DNA from: Ancylobacter sp. IITR112
GTDB lineage: Bacteria > Pseudomonadota > Alphaproteobacteria > Rhizobiales > Xanthobacteraceae
Reading direction: 5' to 3'
DNA: 64,000 nucleotides
Assembly (NCBI RefSeq): GCF_041415945.1
Contig: NZ_JBGCUS010000001.1
Location: 1 to 64,000 of the forward strand
This document shows positions 25,912-34,490 of this stretch, piece after piece; within the stretch, counting starts at the first letter, position 1, and each line of letters starts with the position of its first letter. The position numbers and the translations under genes were made by a program. Under the pieces are notes generated by a model that saw only the letters and a list, made by a program, of their open reading frames with translations, was not told the DNA's origin and made no database searches.

Positions 25912-26687
25912 CCCCTCTCCCGATCACCGAAGACGACCTGAACGGTTTTGTCGACGGCACGCTCACGCCCGAACGCCACGCCGAGGTGAGCGCCTATCTC
26001 GACGCACACCCGCATATTGGCCGACGCATCGCGGTCTATGGCGAGCAGCGCGACATGCTGCGCGAGGCCTTCGCGCCTGTCATGGACGAGCCGGTGCCAA
26101 CGGAACTCGACCTCTCGCGCATGATCGAGGAACGCCGCCTGCCATGGCAGATGCCACGCTGGGCGATCGCGGCGGCGGCGGTGCTGCTGCTGTCGGTGGG
26201 CGCCGCCGGCGGCTGGTCGCTGCGCGACCTGAGGCCCACGACCTCCGAAGGTGTCCAGGCGCTCGCCCGCGAGGCGGCCGCGAGCTATGCGACCTATGTG
26301 CCGGACCAGGTGCGGCCTGTCGAGATCCGTGCCAGCGATCGCGACGTGCTCGCGGCCTGGACCGCCAAGCGCATCGGCCGTCCGATCGGCATTCCGGACC
26401 TGACGGCGGCGGGCTATCGGCTGATGGGCGGGCGCGTGGTGCCGACCGAGCACGGCCCTGCCGCGCTGTTCATGTTTGACGATGATCGCGGAACGCGCCT
26501 CGTGATGCTGGCGCGGCCGATGAAGGCCGATCCGGCCCTGCCGATGTCGCCACATACTGAGGGCGCACTCAACGGCTTCGCCTGGGCCGATGACGGCCTC
26601 GGCTACAGCCTCGTCGGCGCGGTGGCCCCGGACCGGCTGCATCCGCTTGCGGACGAGCTACGCCGGCAGATACGCAGCGCGGCCTGA
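25908..26687 (+). CDS. Transmembrane anti-sigma factor
   Basis: 259 residues. N-terminal sigma-binding domain (TEDDLNGFVDGTLTPERHAEVSAYLDAHPHIGRRIAVYGEQRDMLREAF) of the type without the HxxxCxxC zinc motif. One transmembrane helix (about 84-103, WAIAAAAVLLLSVGAAGGWSL) is followed by a periplasmic sensor domain ending AVAPDRLHPLADELRRQIRSAA. Start overlaps the sigma stop (ATGA), ensuring matched synthesis. It should hold the sigma factor at the membrane until a periplasmic signal releases it. Confidence 0.88.
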   Translation: MTPLPITEDDLNGFVDGTLTPERHAEVSAYLDAHPHIGRRIAVYGEQRDMLREAFAPVMDEPVPTELDLSRMIEERRLPWQMPRWAIAAAAVLLLSVGAAGGWSLRDLRPTTSEGVQALAREAAASYATYVPDQVRPVEIRASDRDVLAAWTAKRIGRPIGIPDLTAAGYRLMGGRVVPTEHGPAALFMFDDDRGTRLVMLARPMKADPALPMSPHTEGALNGFAWADDGLGYSLVGAVAPDRLHPLADELRRQIRSAA

Positions 26688-26876
26688 GCGGCAAACGATC
26701 ACGCTTGTCACCTGCTCAAGAGCGCTGCTGGCCGGCAGTGTCGCGCTGGCGGGTTACCTCGATCTGCTGATTTCGTGGCACGCCAGCGATCCTGATGGCG
26801 TGCGCGCCTTCATCAAACGGAGCGGATGCCGGCAGCGCCCCACATGCATGAGCGCGCGAAGCCCCGAAATTCGTTC

Positions 26877-26898
26877 CGGTGGCTATTCGGTGGCTATT
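26877..26898. repeat. 11-bp tandem duplication beside the island
   Basis: CGGTGGCTATT occurs twice in direct succession, about 70 bp outside the tRNA remnant. Most of the 26,688-26,965 stretch around it has no credible gene. Confidence 0.6.
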
Positions 26899-26921
26899 CG
26901 AGCAACAGTAAAGCGCCGTGT

Positions 26922-26953
26922 GAGCCGCAGGCTCGAAAATTCGTTTTATTTTT
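26922..26953 (+). terminator. Possible terminator after the sigma/anti-sigma operon
   Basis: GAGCC-GCA-GGCTC (26,922-26,934) then a T-rich stretch (TTCGTTTTATTTTT). The stem is short, so strength is uncertain. Confidence 0.4.
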
Positions 26954-26965
26954 CAGGGAGTTAAG

Positions 26966-27010
26966 TGGCGCACCCGGCACGATTCGAACGTGCGACCTTT
27001 GCCTTCGGAG
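26966..27010 (-). pseudogene. 3' part of a split tRNA-Arg(CCG)
   Basis: On the minus strand this is the anticodon loop, variable loop, T-arm (GCACG TTCGAAT CGTGC), acceptor strand CGGGTGC, discriminator G and encoded CCA (26,966-26,968). The 5' half is missing here and replaced by unrelated island sequence; it is found at 63,702-63,744. Together, counting the shared 11 bases once, the pieces give a complete 77-nt tRNA with fully paired acceptor (GCACCCG/CGGGTGC) and anticodon (TTGCC/GGCAA) stems. Confidence 0.92.
27000..27010. other. attL core of the integrated element
   Basis: TGCCTTCGGAG, the anticodon-loop region of the tRNA, repeated exactly at 63,702-63,712. The bases on both sides differ, so 11 bp is the complete shared core. 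It marks the left edge of the element, 185 bp before the integrase gene. Confidence 0.85.
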
Positions 27011-27140
27011 CAATTTAGGCACCCCGTCCTAAAAGCACGCTAGGGCACGCCATGACACCACAACCTACTGAAACCGCTAGACTATTCGGATTTTTCCGCC
27101 GAAATCCATATCCGCAAGTTCGCTCCAATATTCGCCCGGC

Positions 27141-27161
27141 TGCTTCCGTGGTGCTTCCGCG
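27141..27161. repeat. Left copy of a 21-bp terminal repeat (possible integrase arm site)
   Basis: Starts TGCTTCCGTGG and continues TGCTTCCGCG, so it contains the unit TGCTTCCG twice. The same 21 bases occur in the same orientation at 63,583-63,603. It lies 131 bp inside attL and 34 bp before the integrase start, the position expected of arm-type binding sites. Confidence 0.65.
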
Positions 27162-27194
27162 GAAACAGCCCCTCCATCACGGGGGGATCGCCTG

Positions 27195-28550
27195 ATGACA
27201 AAGCTCACGAAACGAGTGGTCGACGCCGCCGACGTCCGGGAAAAGGACTACTTTATCTGGGACGATGAGCTTCCCGGCTTCGGCCTCCGCGTCTTCGCAT
27301 CAGGCAAGCGCAGCTATCTCATCCAATATCGCGCGCTCGGTCGAACCCGTCGCTACACCATCGGCCTGCACGGAATCCGGACGCCAGAAACCGCACGACA
27401 GGAAGCGAAGGCCCAGCTCGGGCGCGTCGCTCGCGGCGACAACCCGTCTGAGGAACGCCAGCTCGATCACCAGGCCATGACGGTCAAGGAGCTATGCACG
27501 CTCTATCTCAAAGACCTCAAGGCAGGCCTGATCCTCGGCAAAGGCGGTCGCCCCAAGAAGGCGACCACCATCGTTACCGACACTGGCCGCATCGAACGCC
27601 ATATCATTCCGTTGATCGGCGCGCGGCGGGTGAAGGACCTGACAAAAGCCGACATCAACAAGGTGCTCAAGGACATCATGGCCGGCAAGACGCGAGTGTC
27701 GGTCAAGACGAAGAAGCTAAGGGGCAAAGCCATCGTGCGCGGCGGCGCCGGCACGGCGACACGCACGGTAGGCCTCCTCGGCGGCATCCTCACCTACGCC
27801 GTCGATGCCGGCATCATCGATCGCAACCCGGCGCACGGCATCAAGAAACCGAAGGACAATGTCCGCAAGCGCAGGCTTTCCGAGGCGGAGTATCACACTC
27901 TTGGCAACATGCTGCGCGAGGCGGCAGAGAACGAGAAATATGCGATGACCGTCGAGATCGTTCGCCAGATCGCCCTGACCGGCTGTCGCCGGTCGGAGAT
28001 GATCTCGCTTATGTGGTCCGAGGCCGATACTGAGGCGAGTTGCCTGCGACTGGAGGATAGCAAAGAGGGTGAATCCATCCGACCCATCGGTCTTCCCGTG
28101 GTCGAGTATCTGGAGCAGCGCCGCGAGAATGCGAAGGGCACCTACGTCTTCCCCGGCCAAGGCGAGGACAATGCCTTCGGCAGCTTTCCGAACCATTGGG
28201 AGCAGCTATTCAAGGACTCGCCGCTCGCCGACGTTACGCCGCATGTCCTGCGCCATAGCTTCGCGAGCATCGCCAACGATCTGGGCTTCACCGAGGTGAC
28301 CATCGCGGCACTCGTCGGACACGCGAAAGGCTCGGTCACGAGCAAGTACATACATACGCTCGACACGGCTCTGATCATGGCAGCTGATACGATCTCCGGC
28401 TACATTCAAGGCTTGCTTGATGGAGTCGAGTTCAAGCAGACCGCGTACGCTCTTGATCGAGATTCTCGGAAGCAAGCACTTGCGCGCTTCCTGAACAATG
28501 CGGCCAAGGGCGCGGAAATGCAACGAGAGGACATTCCCTTAGCTGCCTAG
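27195..28550 (+). CDS. int: Tyrosine site-specific integrase
   Basis: 451-residue phage/ICE-type integrase: N-terminal DUF4102 arm-binding domain (about 1-90, FIWDDELPGFGLRVFASGKRSYLIQYR), SAM-like core-binding domain (about 95-215), and catalytic domain with Arg265 (TGCRRSE), Lys near 290, His350 and Arg353 (HVLRH), His376 (VGHAKG) and Tyr385 (SKYIH). All catalytic residues are present. Its place next to attL and the tRNA split fit its role in inserting the element at the anticodon loop. It should be functional. Confidence 0.95.
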   Translation: MTKLTKRVVDAADVREKDYFIWDDELPGFGLRVFASGKRSYLIQYRALGRTRRYTIGLHGIRTPETARQEAKAQLGRVARGDNPSEERQLDHQAMTVKELCTLYLKDLKAGLILGKGGRPKKATTIVTDTGRIERHIIPLIGARRVKDLTKADINKVLKDIMAGKTRVSVKTKKLRGKAIVRGGAGTATRTVGLLGGILTYAVDAGIIDRNPAHGIKKPKDNVRKRRLSEAEYHTLGNMLREAAENEKYAMTVEIVRQIALTGCRRSEMISLMWSEADTEASCLRLEDSKEGESIRPIGLPVVEYLEQRRENAKGTYVFPGQGEDNAFGSFPNHWEQLFKDSPLADVTPHVLRHSFASIANDLGFTEVTIAALVGHAKGSVTSKYIHTLDTALIMAADTISGYIQGLLDGVEFKQTAYALDRDSRKQALARFLNNAAKGAEMQREDIPLAA

Positions 28551-28636
28551 CGTTCGCAATCACCGCATCCGACCTCCAAACCCTAGTTACTTTTCCGGCT
28601 CGTGCCATCGGCCGGGGCAAGCTTAACACCAGAAAC

Positions 28637-28674
28637 GCGCTAAGCCCGACGGCATGTCCGCCGCCGGGCTTGGC
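28637..28674 (-). terminator. Stem-loop after the DUF6527 gene
   Basis: Long dyad (GCGC.AAGCCCG.CGGC paired with GCCG.CGGGCTT.GCGC, with a few single mismatches) lying between the convergent integrase and DUF6527 genes. T content afterwards is modest. Confidence 0.5.
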
Positions 28675-28675
28675 G

Positions 28676-29113
28676 CTATAACTTACGAGACAACCAGCCC
28701 CGGACACGGCGCCAGAAGTTTGGTGTTGCGCTGGTCGGAGCGGCCTGAATAGGAGGCTCGACCGTCGGCGACTGTCCATAATATCGCGCTTTGGCAACGC
28801 GATCACGACGACGCTCAGCTTCAACCTGCTCGTCGCTCCAAGGGCCGGCTTCGATCACCTTGCCGCGGTCGATCACGTAGTGTGACCGGCACTGCAAGGT
28901 CCAATTGCCGATCGACGGCCGAAGCGAGATAGTTTCGCCATCGAACGTCATCTTCCAATCCGTCGGCGTGAAGGGCGCGACAACCTCCTCGCCGCAACCA
29001 CAGCAGCAGCTATGGGCTGATGTCGCATATTCCATCGAAACATAGAGAATGCCTGGGTCCAGGCGCTCAGGGATGTGTTCGACGAAACGATGATCGAGTC
29101 GCTTGTGCCTCAT
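28676..29113 (-). CDS. DUF6527 zinc-binding protein of the multiubiquitin operon
   Basis: 145 residues. The core carries a likely zinc site, CCCGCGEE early and CRSHYVI later, with the typical DUF6527 segment TFDGETISLRPSIGNW between them; the C-terminus is basic and tryptophan-rich (FWRRVRGWLSRKL). ATG 29,113 overlaps the ThiF stop by one base (TGATG); a GTG one codon earlier is possible. DUF6527 proteins are found beside E1-like ThiF and ubiquitin-like genes in bacteria. The biochemical role is not established; an E3-like, E2-like or deconjugating function is possible. Confidence 0.82.
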   Translation of the reverse strand: MRHKRLDHRFVEHIPERLDPGILYVSMEYATSAHSCCCGCGEEVVAPFTPTDWKMTFDGETISLRPSIGNWTLQCRSHYVIDRGKVIEAGPWSDEQVEAERRRDRVAKARYYGQSPTVEPPIQAAPTSATPNFWRRVRGWLSRKL

Positions 29114-30285
29114 CACGCGAGGTCCCCATTGATGAGCATGTTGCCGTCGGTGGTGTAGGTGCAGTGATGCTCGCGCTCGAGGTCACGGTAGAAGCCACGA
29201 ATCTTCTTCCACTTCACGACCGCGAGGACAGCATTCAAAGCGTTGAGATCCGCGACCTGTATGTTGGATGCGTAAATGTCCTTGGCGCCACCGCCGACGA
29301 AGGAGATGCGCTGGCGCGCATGATCCCGTTTCTCCGGCGTGCTGCCGGTCACCCGCAGGATACCGCCGAGCGATCCCTCGTCGAGTTCGAGGCCCATGCC
29401 GACATCGACGAATGCGGCGCCGCTCGCCTCGAGCTTCTCGACGATCAACCGCTTCGCTTCGCCGGCGTCGAGCGACAGGAACGCGAAGGTGACGCCCTCG
29501 AGAAGGTGCAGGTTGTCGGCCCCGAGCTCGACATCGTGCGCCACGATGTTGCGGTGCATCCGGCTGTAGATGCGCTTCAGATAGTCAACCTTCTTCGGTG
29601 CCTCGCGCAGCCCCTCCAGGGTCGGCGCGCCCGGCGCCCGAAAGGCGTTGTGGGTCAGGAACTCGTCGCTGTCGAAGAGCCGAATCTCGCGGACCGGCGT
29701 CTTGGCGACGAAGTCCAGGATGTAACCGCCGGTGCCACCACAGCCGATGATGGCGACCCGCTCGTTGACGAGCCGCTCGGTCAGGATGCCGATACCGACA
29801 CGGTCGGAGGCGGTCTCAACATAGTTGAAGACGCTGTCCTCCTCCTCTTCCGGCTCGCGGAAGGTGCGGGGGGTCATGCCGGGCTTCAGCACCGCGGCCG
29901 GGCCCGCGATGATGTTCGCGTAGCTCGTCATCTTGTGGTGGTAGTCCGTGTAGCCGCCATCCGGCTTGCTCGAGAAGCTGTGCGTGGCTTTCAAACCGTG
30001 ACCGAGGTCGAAGGCTCCGGCCTGATGCGAGATCCCCTGGATAGGCGTCCCATCGGCGCGGCACGGAAAGTCGCCGTCCCAATGGACAACATGGGTGTCG
30101 GGCCTGCGCGTCGCATCGCCGGCCAGCGTGAGGCTCGAGATGAGGGTGCCGATGCGCACCTCGCGACGCGCATCGACATAGGGCACCTCCCGCATGACGA
30201 GATGCCCGCCCTGCCGCAGGACGAAATAGCCTTCGTCCCGCAGCCGCTTGAGGTCGGGATTACGACTGAACAGTTCGCGTGACAT
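29113..30285 (-). CDS. ThiF-family E1-like adenylyltransferase
   Basis: 390 residues. N-terminal domain of about 160 residues with a RRPDTHVVHWDGDFPCRADGTPI motif, similar to the DUF6791-type domain fused to some ThiF proteins. Then the adenylating Rossmann domain with ATP loop GCGGTGGY (181-188), acidic residues in LFDSDEF (about 205-208) and the HNAFR motif (212-216). There is no obvious cysteine in the normal E1 catalytic position; Cys75 in the N-terminal domain is a candidate. It overlaps the multiubiquitin gene by 26 nt and should activate its C-terminus. Confidence 0.88.
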   Translation of the reverse strand: MSRELFSRNPDLKRLRDEGYFVLRQGGHLVMREVPYVDARREVRIGTLISSLTLAGDATRRPDTHVVHWDGDFPCRADGTPIQGISHQAGAFDLGHGLKATHSFSSKPDGGYTDYHHKMTSYANIIAGPAAVLKPGMTPRTFREPEEEEDSVFNYVETASDRVGIGILTERLVNERVAIIGCGGTGGYILDFVAKTPVREIRLFDSDEFLTHNAFRAPGAPTLEGLREAPKKVDYLKRIYSRMHRNIVAHDVELGADNLHLLEGVTFAFLSLDAGEAKRLIVEKLEASGAAFVDVGMGLELDEGSLGGILRVTGSTPEKRDHARQRISFVGGGAKDIYASNIQVADLNALNAVLAVVKWKKIRGFYRDLEREHHCTYTTDGNMLINGDLA

Positions 30286-31006
30286 TGAACACCGTGCCTT
30301 TCTTCTTGACGTCGACCGAGCCGCCAGCCCCGAGTTCGCCCGCGTGCGGCGTCGACGCCGCGTGCCGGTAGGTCATCGAGAAGACGACGTTCGGCTCGTG
30401 CTGGCCCGGGAAAGCGAGCTGGACGATCTGCTCGAACGTGACCGTACGGGCGTTCACCGTCCGCGGCCGCGAATTGACGATGATCTCAAACGTCACCCGC
30501 GCGGTGATGAACCGCTCGATGCCGGGCTCGGCTAGATCAATCAGCTCGCCATGCTCGATCAGGCGATCTTCGCCGCCGGGGACCTCGAGGAAGACGGCCT
30601 CTCCCTCGCCGGGCTTGGCGAGGCCGTAGAGCACCGCGCCGCTGATGATCGGCTTACCCCAACGCAGCTCGTCGCCCTTGAGAGTGAGCTTGAAATCGCG
30701 GTCCGTCAGGAAGGCGACGAACCGCTCAGCGCCGTGCTCGCGCAGGTCGAAGGGTTCGTTCAGCCGCACGTCCTCGAAGTCGCCCGAGGGCAGAATCGCG
30801 AACAGGCTGTAGCCGTCCCGCGGGTCCAGGGTGCCGGCCTCGAGCAACTGACGGCCGAGCGGCACCGGATCGCTCACCTGACGGGACTGGAAGTTGAGAT
30901 CGCCCTGCGCGAGGAGAAAGCGATACCCCCGCGCCGGACGCAGCGCCCGGCCTTCGCGCAGGGCGTCGCCGAGGTCGTCGTAATCAAGAAGTTCTTCGGT
31001 GTTCAT
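30260..31006 (-). CDS. Multiubiquitin-domain protein (three ubiquitin-like repeats)
   Basis: 248 residues with three beta-grasp-like repeats: about 27-100 (YRFLLAQGDLNFQSRQVSDPVPLGRQLLEAG...), about 101-168 (DFKLTLKGDELRWGKPIISGAVLYGLAKPGE...) and about 170-248 (TFEIIVNSRPRTVNARTVTFEQIVQLAFPG...). The chain ends KKGTVFNVTRTVQS, the ending usual for Multi_ubiq proteins, with no di-glycine. It is the first gene of a tightly overlapping operon with ThiF and DUF6527. It is probably the protein tag or its precursor. Confidence 0.85.
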   Translation of the reverse strand: MNTEELLDYDDLGDALREGRALRPARGYRFLLAQGDLNFQSRQVSDPVPLGRQLLEAGTLDPRDGYSLFAILPSGDFEDVRLNEPFDLREHGAERFVAFLTDRDFKLTLKGDELRWGKPIISGAVLYGLAKPGEGEAVFLEVPGGEDRLIEHGELIDLAEPGIERFITARVTFEIIVNSRPRTVNARTVTFEQIVQLAFPGQHEPNVVFSMTYRHAASTPHAGELGAGGSVDVKKKGTVFNVTRTVQS

Positions 31007-31087
31007 GAGATTGGGTCCTTAGGTTTGGCCGAGGCGACGCCGCGGCTCTAAGGCTCCAATCGGGGCGGGATCCGCCGACCGGTAAGG

Positions 31088-34000
31088 TCAGGCGAATTTT
31101 TTTTGCAGGGGGCCGTCGGGGGTCTGCCCGCAGATGAAGAAGGCGGGGCAATTCGGGCAGGTGCGCGACGAGACCTCGGCCGGAAACCGCCCAGCGCGGA
31201 TGTCGCCGAGAAACTTGGCAAGCTTATCCTTGCGACCTTTCAGCTCCCGATCTGACAAGGCGAGCGCATGCGCCTCGCCGTCGGAGAGATGGACAAGCTC
31301 GGCGACAGCGCCAGGGAAGGCCTGCTGGACCGCCAGCATCAGCGCCGCCGCGCCGACATCCTTGCTCTCGGCCGACCGCCTGTGGCCGGTTCGGATGCGG
31401 CGCACGGCGCGAACGCCGTCAGGCCGCACCAGCACCTCGTCCGGCCGAACGATGATCTGCTCGCCGCCGAAATTGAGGCTGAGCGCGGCCGGAACCTCGG
31501 CGACTGCATCGGCGCGATCGGCAAGGAGAAAGCGCAGCATCGCTAGGGCCAAGTCGCGGAATTCCGCACGATAGCCATGATCGGCGAGCCCCTGGCCAGC
31601 AAGCGCCGAGTCGGTGCGGTCCTCCAGGTCGCGCTCGGTCATAGGGCTATCCGAAGTGATCACCTCCTCGACCACCACGCGCACTGCCTCGTGCAGGTGC
31701 ATGAAGGCGGTCGCGGTCCGCCGCCCGCCCACCTGCAAGATATGCGTGTAGAAGAAGCGGCGCGGGCAGGACTCATAAAGGGCGATTTGCGCGGCCCCGA
31801 ACTGCAGCCGTCCATCGACGATCAACTCGATTCCCTGGGCTTCCGCCGCCGTCGGAAGCAGTCGCGCCGGCACGGCCGAACGGCGCGTCAAGCTGGTCCC
31901 GAGACGATCGAGGAAGGGCGATAGCGGTCGATTGTGGCCGTTGCTCTTCTCGGTCGGCGCATAAAGGATCAGGCGGTCGCGGGCGCGAGACTGAGCCACA
32001 TAGAACAGGCACTCCTGCTCCTCGGCTTGGCCCGCGCGAAAGGCCTCCAGCGCACTGCCTTCGGCGCCCGCGATCATGCCATCGGGCGCCGGACAGGGTG
32101 GCGCCGGCGGCGTGCGCGGGATGGTGTCGCTGTTGAGCCCTGGAAGATGGACGCCGCCGAACTCCAGGCCCTTGGCGCCATGGATCGTCATCAAACGCAC
32201 GGCGTCGAGATGCTGGGCGGCCGCGGGCAACTGGCGCAGGTCGCGATCATCGCCGAGACGGACAAGCCTGCGCACGCGATCGAGCACACGCGTGATCGGC
32301 AGGCCGCGGCCGGCCGGCTGGACCCGCAGGAAGTTGAGGAACTGCCAGATCGCGATGCCGCGCGTGCGATCGGCGAGATCCTCCGACACGCCAAGGCGCG
32401 CTGCGACACGGGTGCGATCAAGCAGCAGTGTCGCGAGCACGGTCCAGGGCGACGCCGTTTGGTCGAAGCCGCTGAGTGCGGCCGCGAGCTTGACGAGGGC
32501 CTGGCGCCCGGCGTCGCTGACGCCGGGGATCGACTCGATGTGCTGGAGCCAACCGCCTGAAGGTTGGTCGGCCGCCCGCAGATACTCGAAGATCGTCGCT
32601 ACGTCCGCGAAGGACATCCTGAAATCGGGCCAGCAGGCGATGCGCACTAGGCCCATGGCGCGCCGATCGACAAGGACGGAGAGCAACGCCAGGAGATCCT
32701 TGACCTCAGCCCGCTCAAACAGGCTGCCCAGAAACAGCACGGGCACGCCGAGCCGTTCGAGGTCCTGCCCGATGGTCGAAAGCTTCTCATTGCCGGTGCA
32801 GAGCACCGCCTGGTCACGATAGGCATGTCCCTCGCGGCGAAGCGCCTCGATCGCGTCGGCCAGGGCCACTTGCTGCTGCTCGGCGCGCTGCACCGTGCGC
32901 AGCTCGGGCTTCTGGCCATTGCCGTTGCGATCGGCTTCAAGACCGCTGTCCGCGTCGCCCGCGCGCATCGTGGTCGCGAAACTGGAAAAGTTGGCGACGA
33001 TCTCCGGCACCGAGCGATAGTTGCGCTTCAATCGCCCACGCTTACCGCCGGGAAAGTCCTCCTTCCCGAACCGGGTCATATTAAAAGATGACGCACCCCG
33101 AAACCGATAGATCGACTGCTTGGCGTCGCCGACCATCCAGAGATTGCGCCCGTCTGGCCGCAGCGCGCTCAGCAAGCGCACGCTGCTGCGGTTCACGTCC
33201 TGGTACTCATCGACCAGGACGTGGTCATACTGCGCCTGCAGCGTTGCGCGGATGGCCGCCTCAGCCTCAAGCAGCTTGACGGGCAAGGCGACAAGATCTC
33301 CGAAGTCGACGCAATGCGCGTTGCGCTTGAGCTGTTCATAGGCGGCATAGACGCGGGACACCTCTCCGGCACGTTCGGCGGCCTCGCGTGTACCGGAGTC
33401 CGCCCCCTTGGCAAGCATGGCGTCGGCAAGCGCTGCGTAGGTTTCGGCGTTGACCACCTCGTCCTTCGCCCGCGAGACGGCGGCCAGCATCTCGGCGATG
33501 ATCTGAGTCGGATCGTAGAGATTACGGTAGTGGGCGAGCCTCAGGCGCGGGAACTCCTCCTCGAGGAGCTCGACGGCCTCGGTTCGATCCATCATCCGCG
33601 GGTCTTTCGGCAAGCCGAGCTCCGCATGGAAACGACGGATAATGTCGAGGCCGAAGGCGTGGAAGGTGCCGATCCACATTGCAGCCGCGGCCTCGGGCCG
33701 CTTGCGCGCAATCCGCTCAGCCATCTCACCCGCCGCCTTGTTCGAGAAAGTCAACAGCAGGATGCGCCGCGGGTCGACACCCTCCTCCAGAAGGCCTTCG
33801 ACACGCGCGATCAGCGTCTGCGTCTTGCCGGTGCCGGGGCCCGCCTCGAGCAGATAGGCTTCGCCGCGGTGCGCCGCGGCCGCGGCTTGGAGTGGGTTGA
33901 GCGGCCGCTCTGCATGCGTCGCGGCCGTGACGGGCGGCACGATTGGGAGGAGCAGGGCGTCAAACATCTGCTGGGCGACAACCTCGAACGGCGCGCCGAG

Positions 34001-34489
34001 CTTCGCGGCGATCGCCGAGGCGGATAACCCTTGGTCGACATGCAGCGCTCGCGCGACGTTGCGGGGAAGCAAGAGCTCGCGCGCGAACAGGTCCATCTGG
34101 ACCTCGCGACGCTGCCGGCGTCCGTAATCGACCACCCGATCCATGCCAACCGGCGATGGCTCGGCCGCGCGGGCCAGATCGATCATTGGCGCCGCCTCGC
34201 TATCGGGATCGTCGCCGAGCTCGACATGTCCGATCTCGTGCGCCACGAGGAAGGCCTGCTCGAAGCGAGACCCCGCACTCTCGTGAAGGATCAGATCGTC
34301 GGCGGCGACGAAGGTCGCGCGGCCGCCGTTGAGGACGGCCGCGCCGACGGCCGTCGGTTCGACATCGATCCCACGCCGCTTGGCTTCGGCGACAGCAAAG
34401 TCATAGGGCGACCAAGGATCGGCACCCGAGGCGACGAGACGAGCATGAAGCTCGGCGGCGACCTGCCTGGCGAGCTCCACCCCGTCCAT
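31088..34489 (-). CDS. ImmA/IrrE peptidase-UvrD helicase-PD(D/E)XK/Fe-S fusion
   Basis: 1,133 residues. N-terminal ImmA/IrrE-type zinc peptidase with HEIGH at 84-88 and a matching QMDLFARELLLP helix; UvrD/Rep superfamily-1 helicase from about 195 with Walker A GPGTGKTQT (217-225), DEYQD motif II (VLVDEYQDVN), motif IV-VI segments (AKQSIYRFRGA, TIHGAKGLEF, LFYVAQSRARDRLILYAP); and a C-terminal AddB/Cas4-like module with cysteines in YESCPRRF and CPNCPAFFIC (1111, 1114, 1120), a likely 4Fe-4S cluster. In this nuclease module the usual D-x-K is replaced (AVRRIRTG), so it may be catalytically dead. It begins one base after the preceding stop. Confidence 0.88.
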   Translation of the reverse strand: MDGVELARQVAAELHARLVASGADPWSPYDFAVAEAKRRGIDVEPTAVGAAVLNGGRATFVAADDLILHESAGSRFEQAFLVAHEIGHVELGDDPDSEAAPMIDLARAAEPSPVGMDRVVDYGRRQRREVQMDLFARELLLPRNVARALHVDQGLSASAIAAKLGAPFEVVAQQMFDALLLPIVPPVTAATHAERPLNPLQAAAAAHRGEAYLLEAGPGTGKTQTLIARVEGLLEEGVDPRRILLLTFSNKAAGEMAERIARKRPEAAAAMWIGTFHAFGLDIIRRFHAELGLPKDPRMMDRTEAVELLEEEFPRLRLAHYRNLYDPTQIIAEMLAAVSRAKDEVVNAETYAALADAMLAKGADSGTREAAERAGEVSRVYAAYEQLKRNAHCVDFGDLVALPVKLLEAEAAIRATLQAQYDHVLVDEYQDVNRSSVRLLSALRPDGRNLWMVGDAKQSIYRFRGASSFNMTRFGKEDFPGGKRGRLKRNYRSVPEIVANFSSFATTMRAGDADSGLEADRNGNGQKPELRTVQRAEQQQVALADAIEALRREGHAYRDQAVLCTGNEKLSTIGQDLERLGVPVLFLGSLFERAEVKDLLALLSVLVDRRAMGLVRIACWPDFRMSFADVATIFEYLRAADQPSGGWLQHIESIPGVSDAGRQALVKLAAALSGFDQTASPWTVLATLLLDRTRVAARLGVSEDLADRTRGIAIWQFLNFLRVQPAGRGLPITRVLDRVRRLVRLGDDRDLRQLPAAAQHLDAVRLMTIHGAKGLEFGGVHLPGLNSDTIPRTPPAPPCPAPDGMIAGAEGSALEAFRAGQAEEQECLFYVAQSRARDRLILYAPTEKSNGHNRPLSPFLDRLGTSLTRRSAVPARLLPTAAEAQGIELIVDGRLQFGAAQIALYESCPRRFFYTHILQVGGRRTATAFMHLHEAVRVVVEEVITSDSPMTERDLEDRTDSALAGQGLADHGYRAEFRDLALAMLRFLLADRADAVAEVPAALSLNFGGEQIIVRPDEVLVRPDGVRAVRRIRTGHRRSAESKDVGAAALMLAVQQAFPGAVAELVHLSDGEAHALALSDRELKGRKDKLAKFLGDIRAGRFPAEVSSRTCPNCPAFFICGQTPDGPLQKKFA

Positions 34490-34490
34490 G

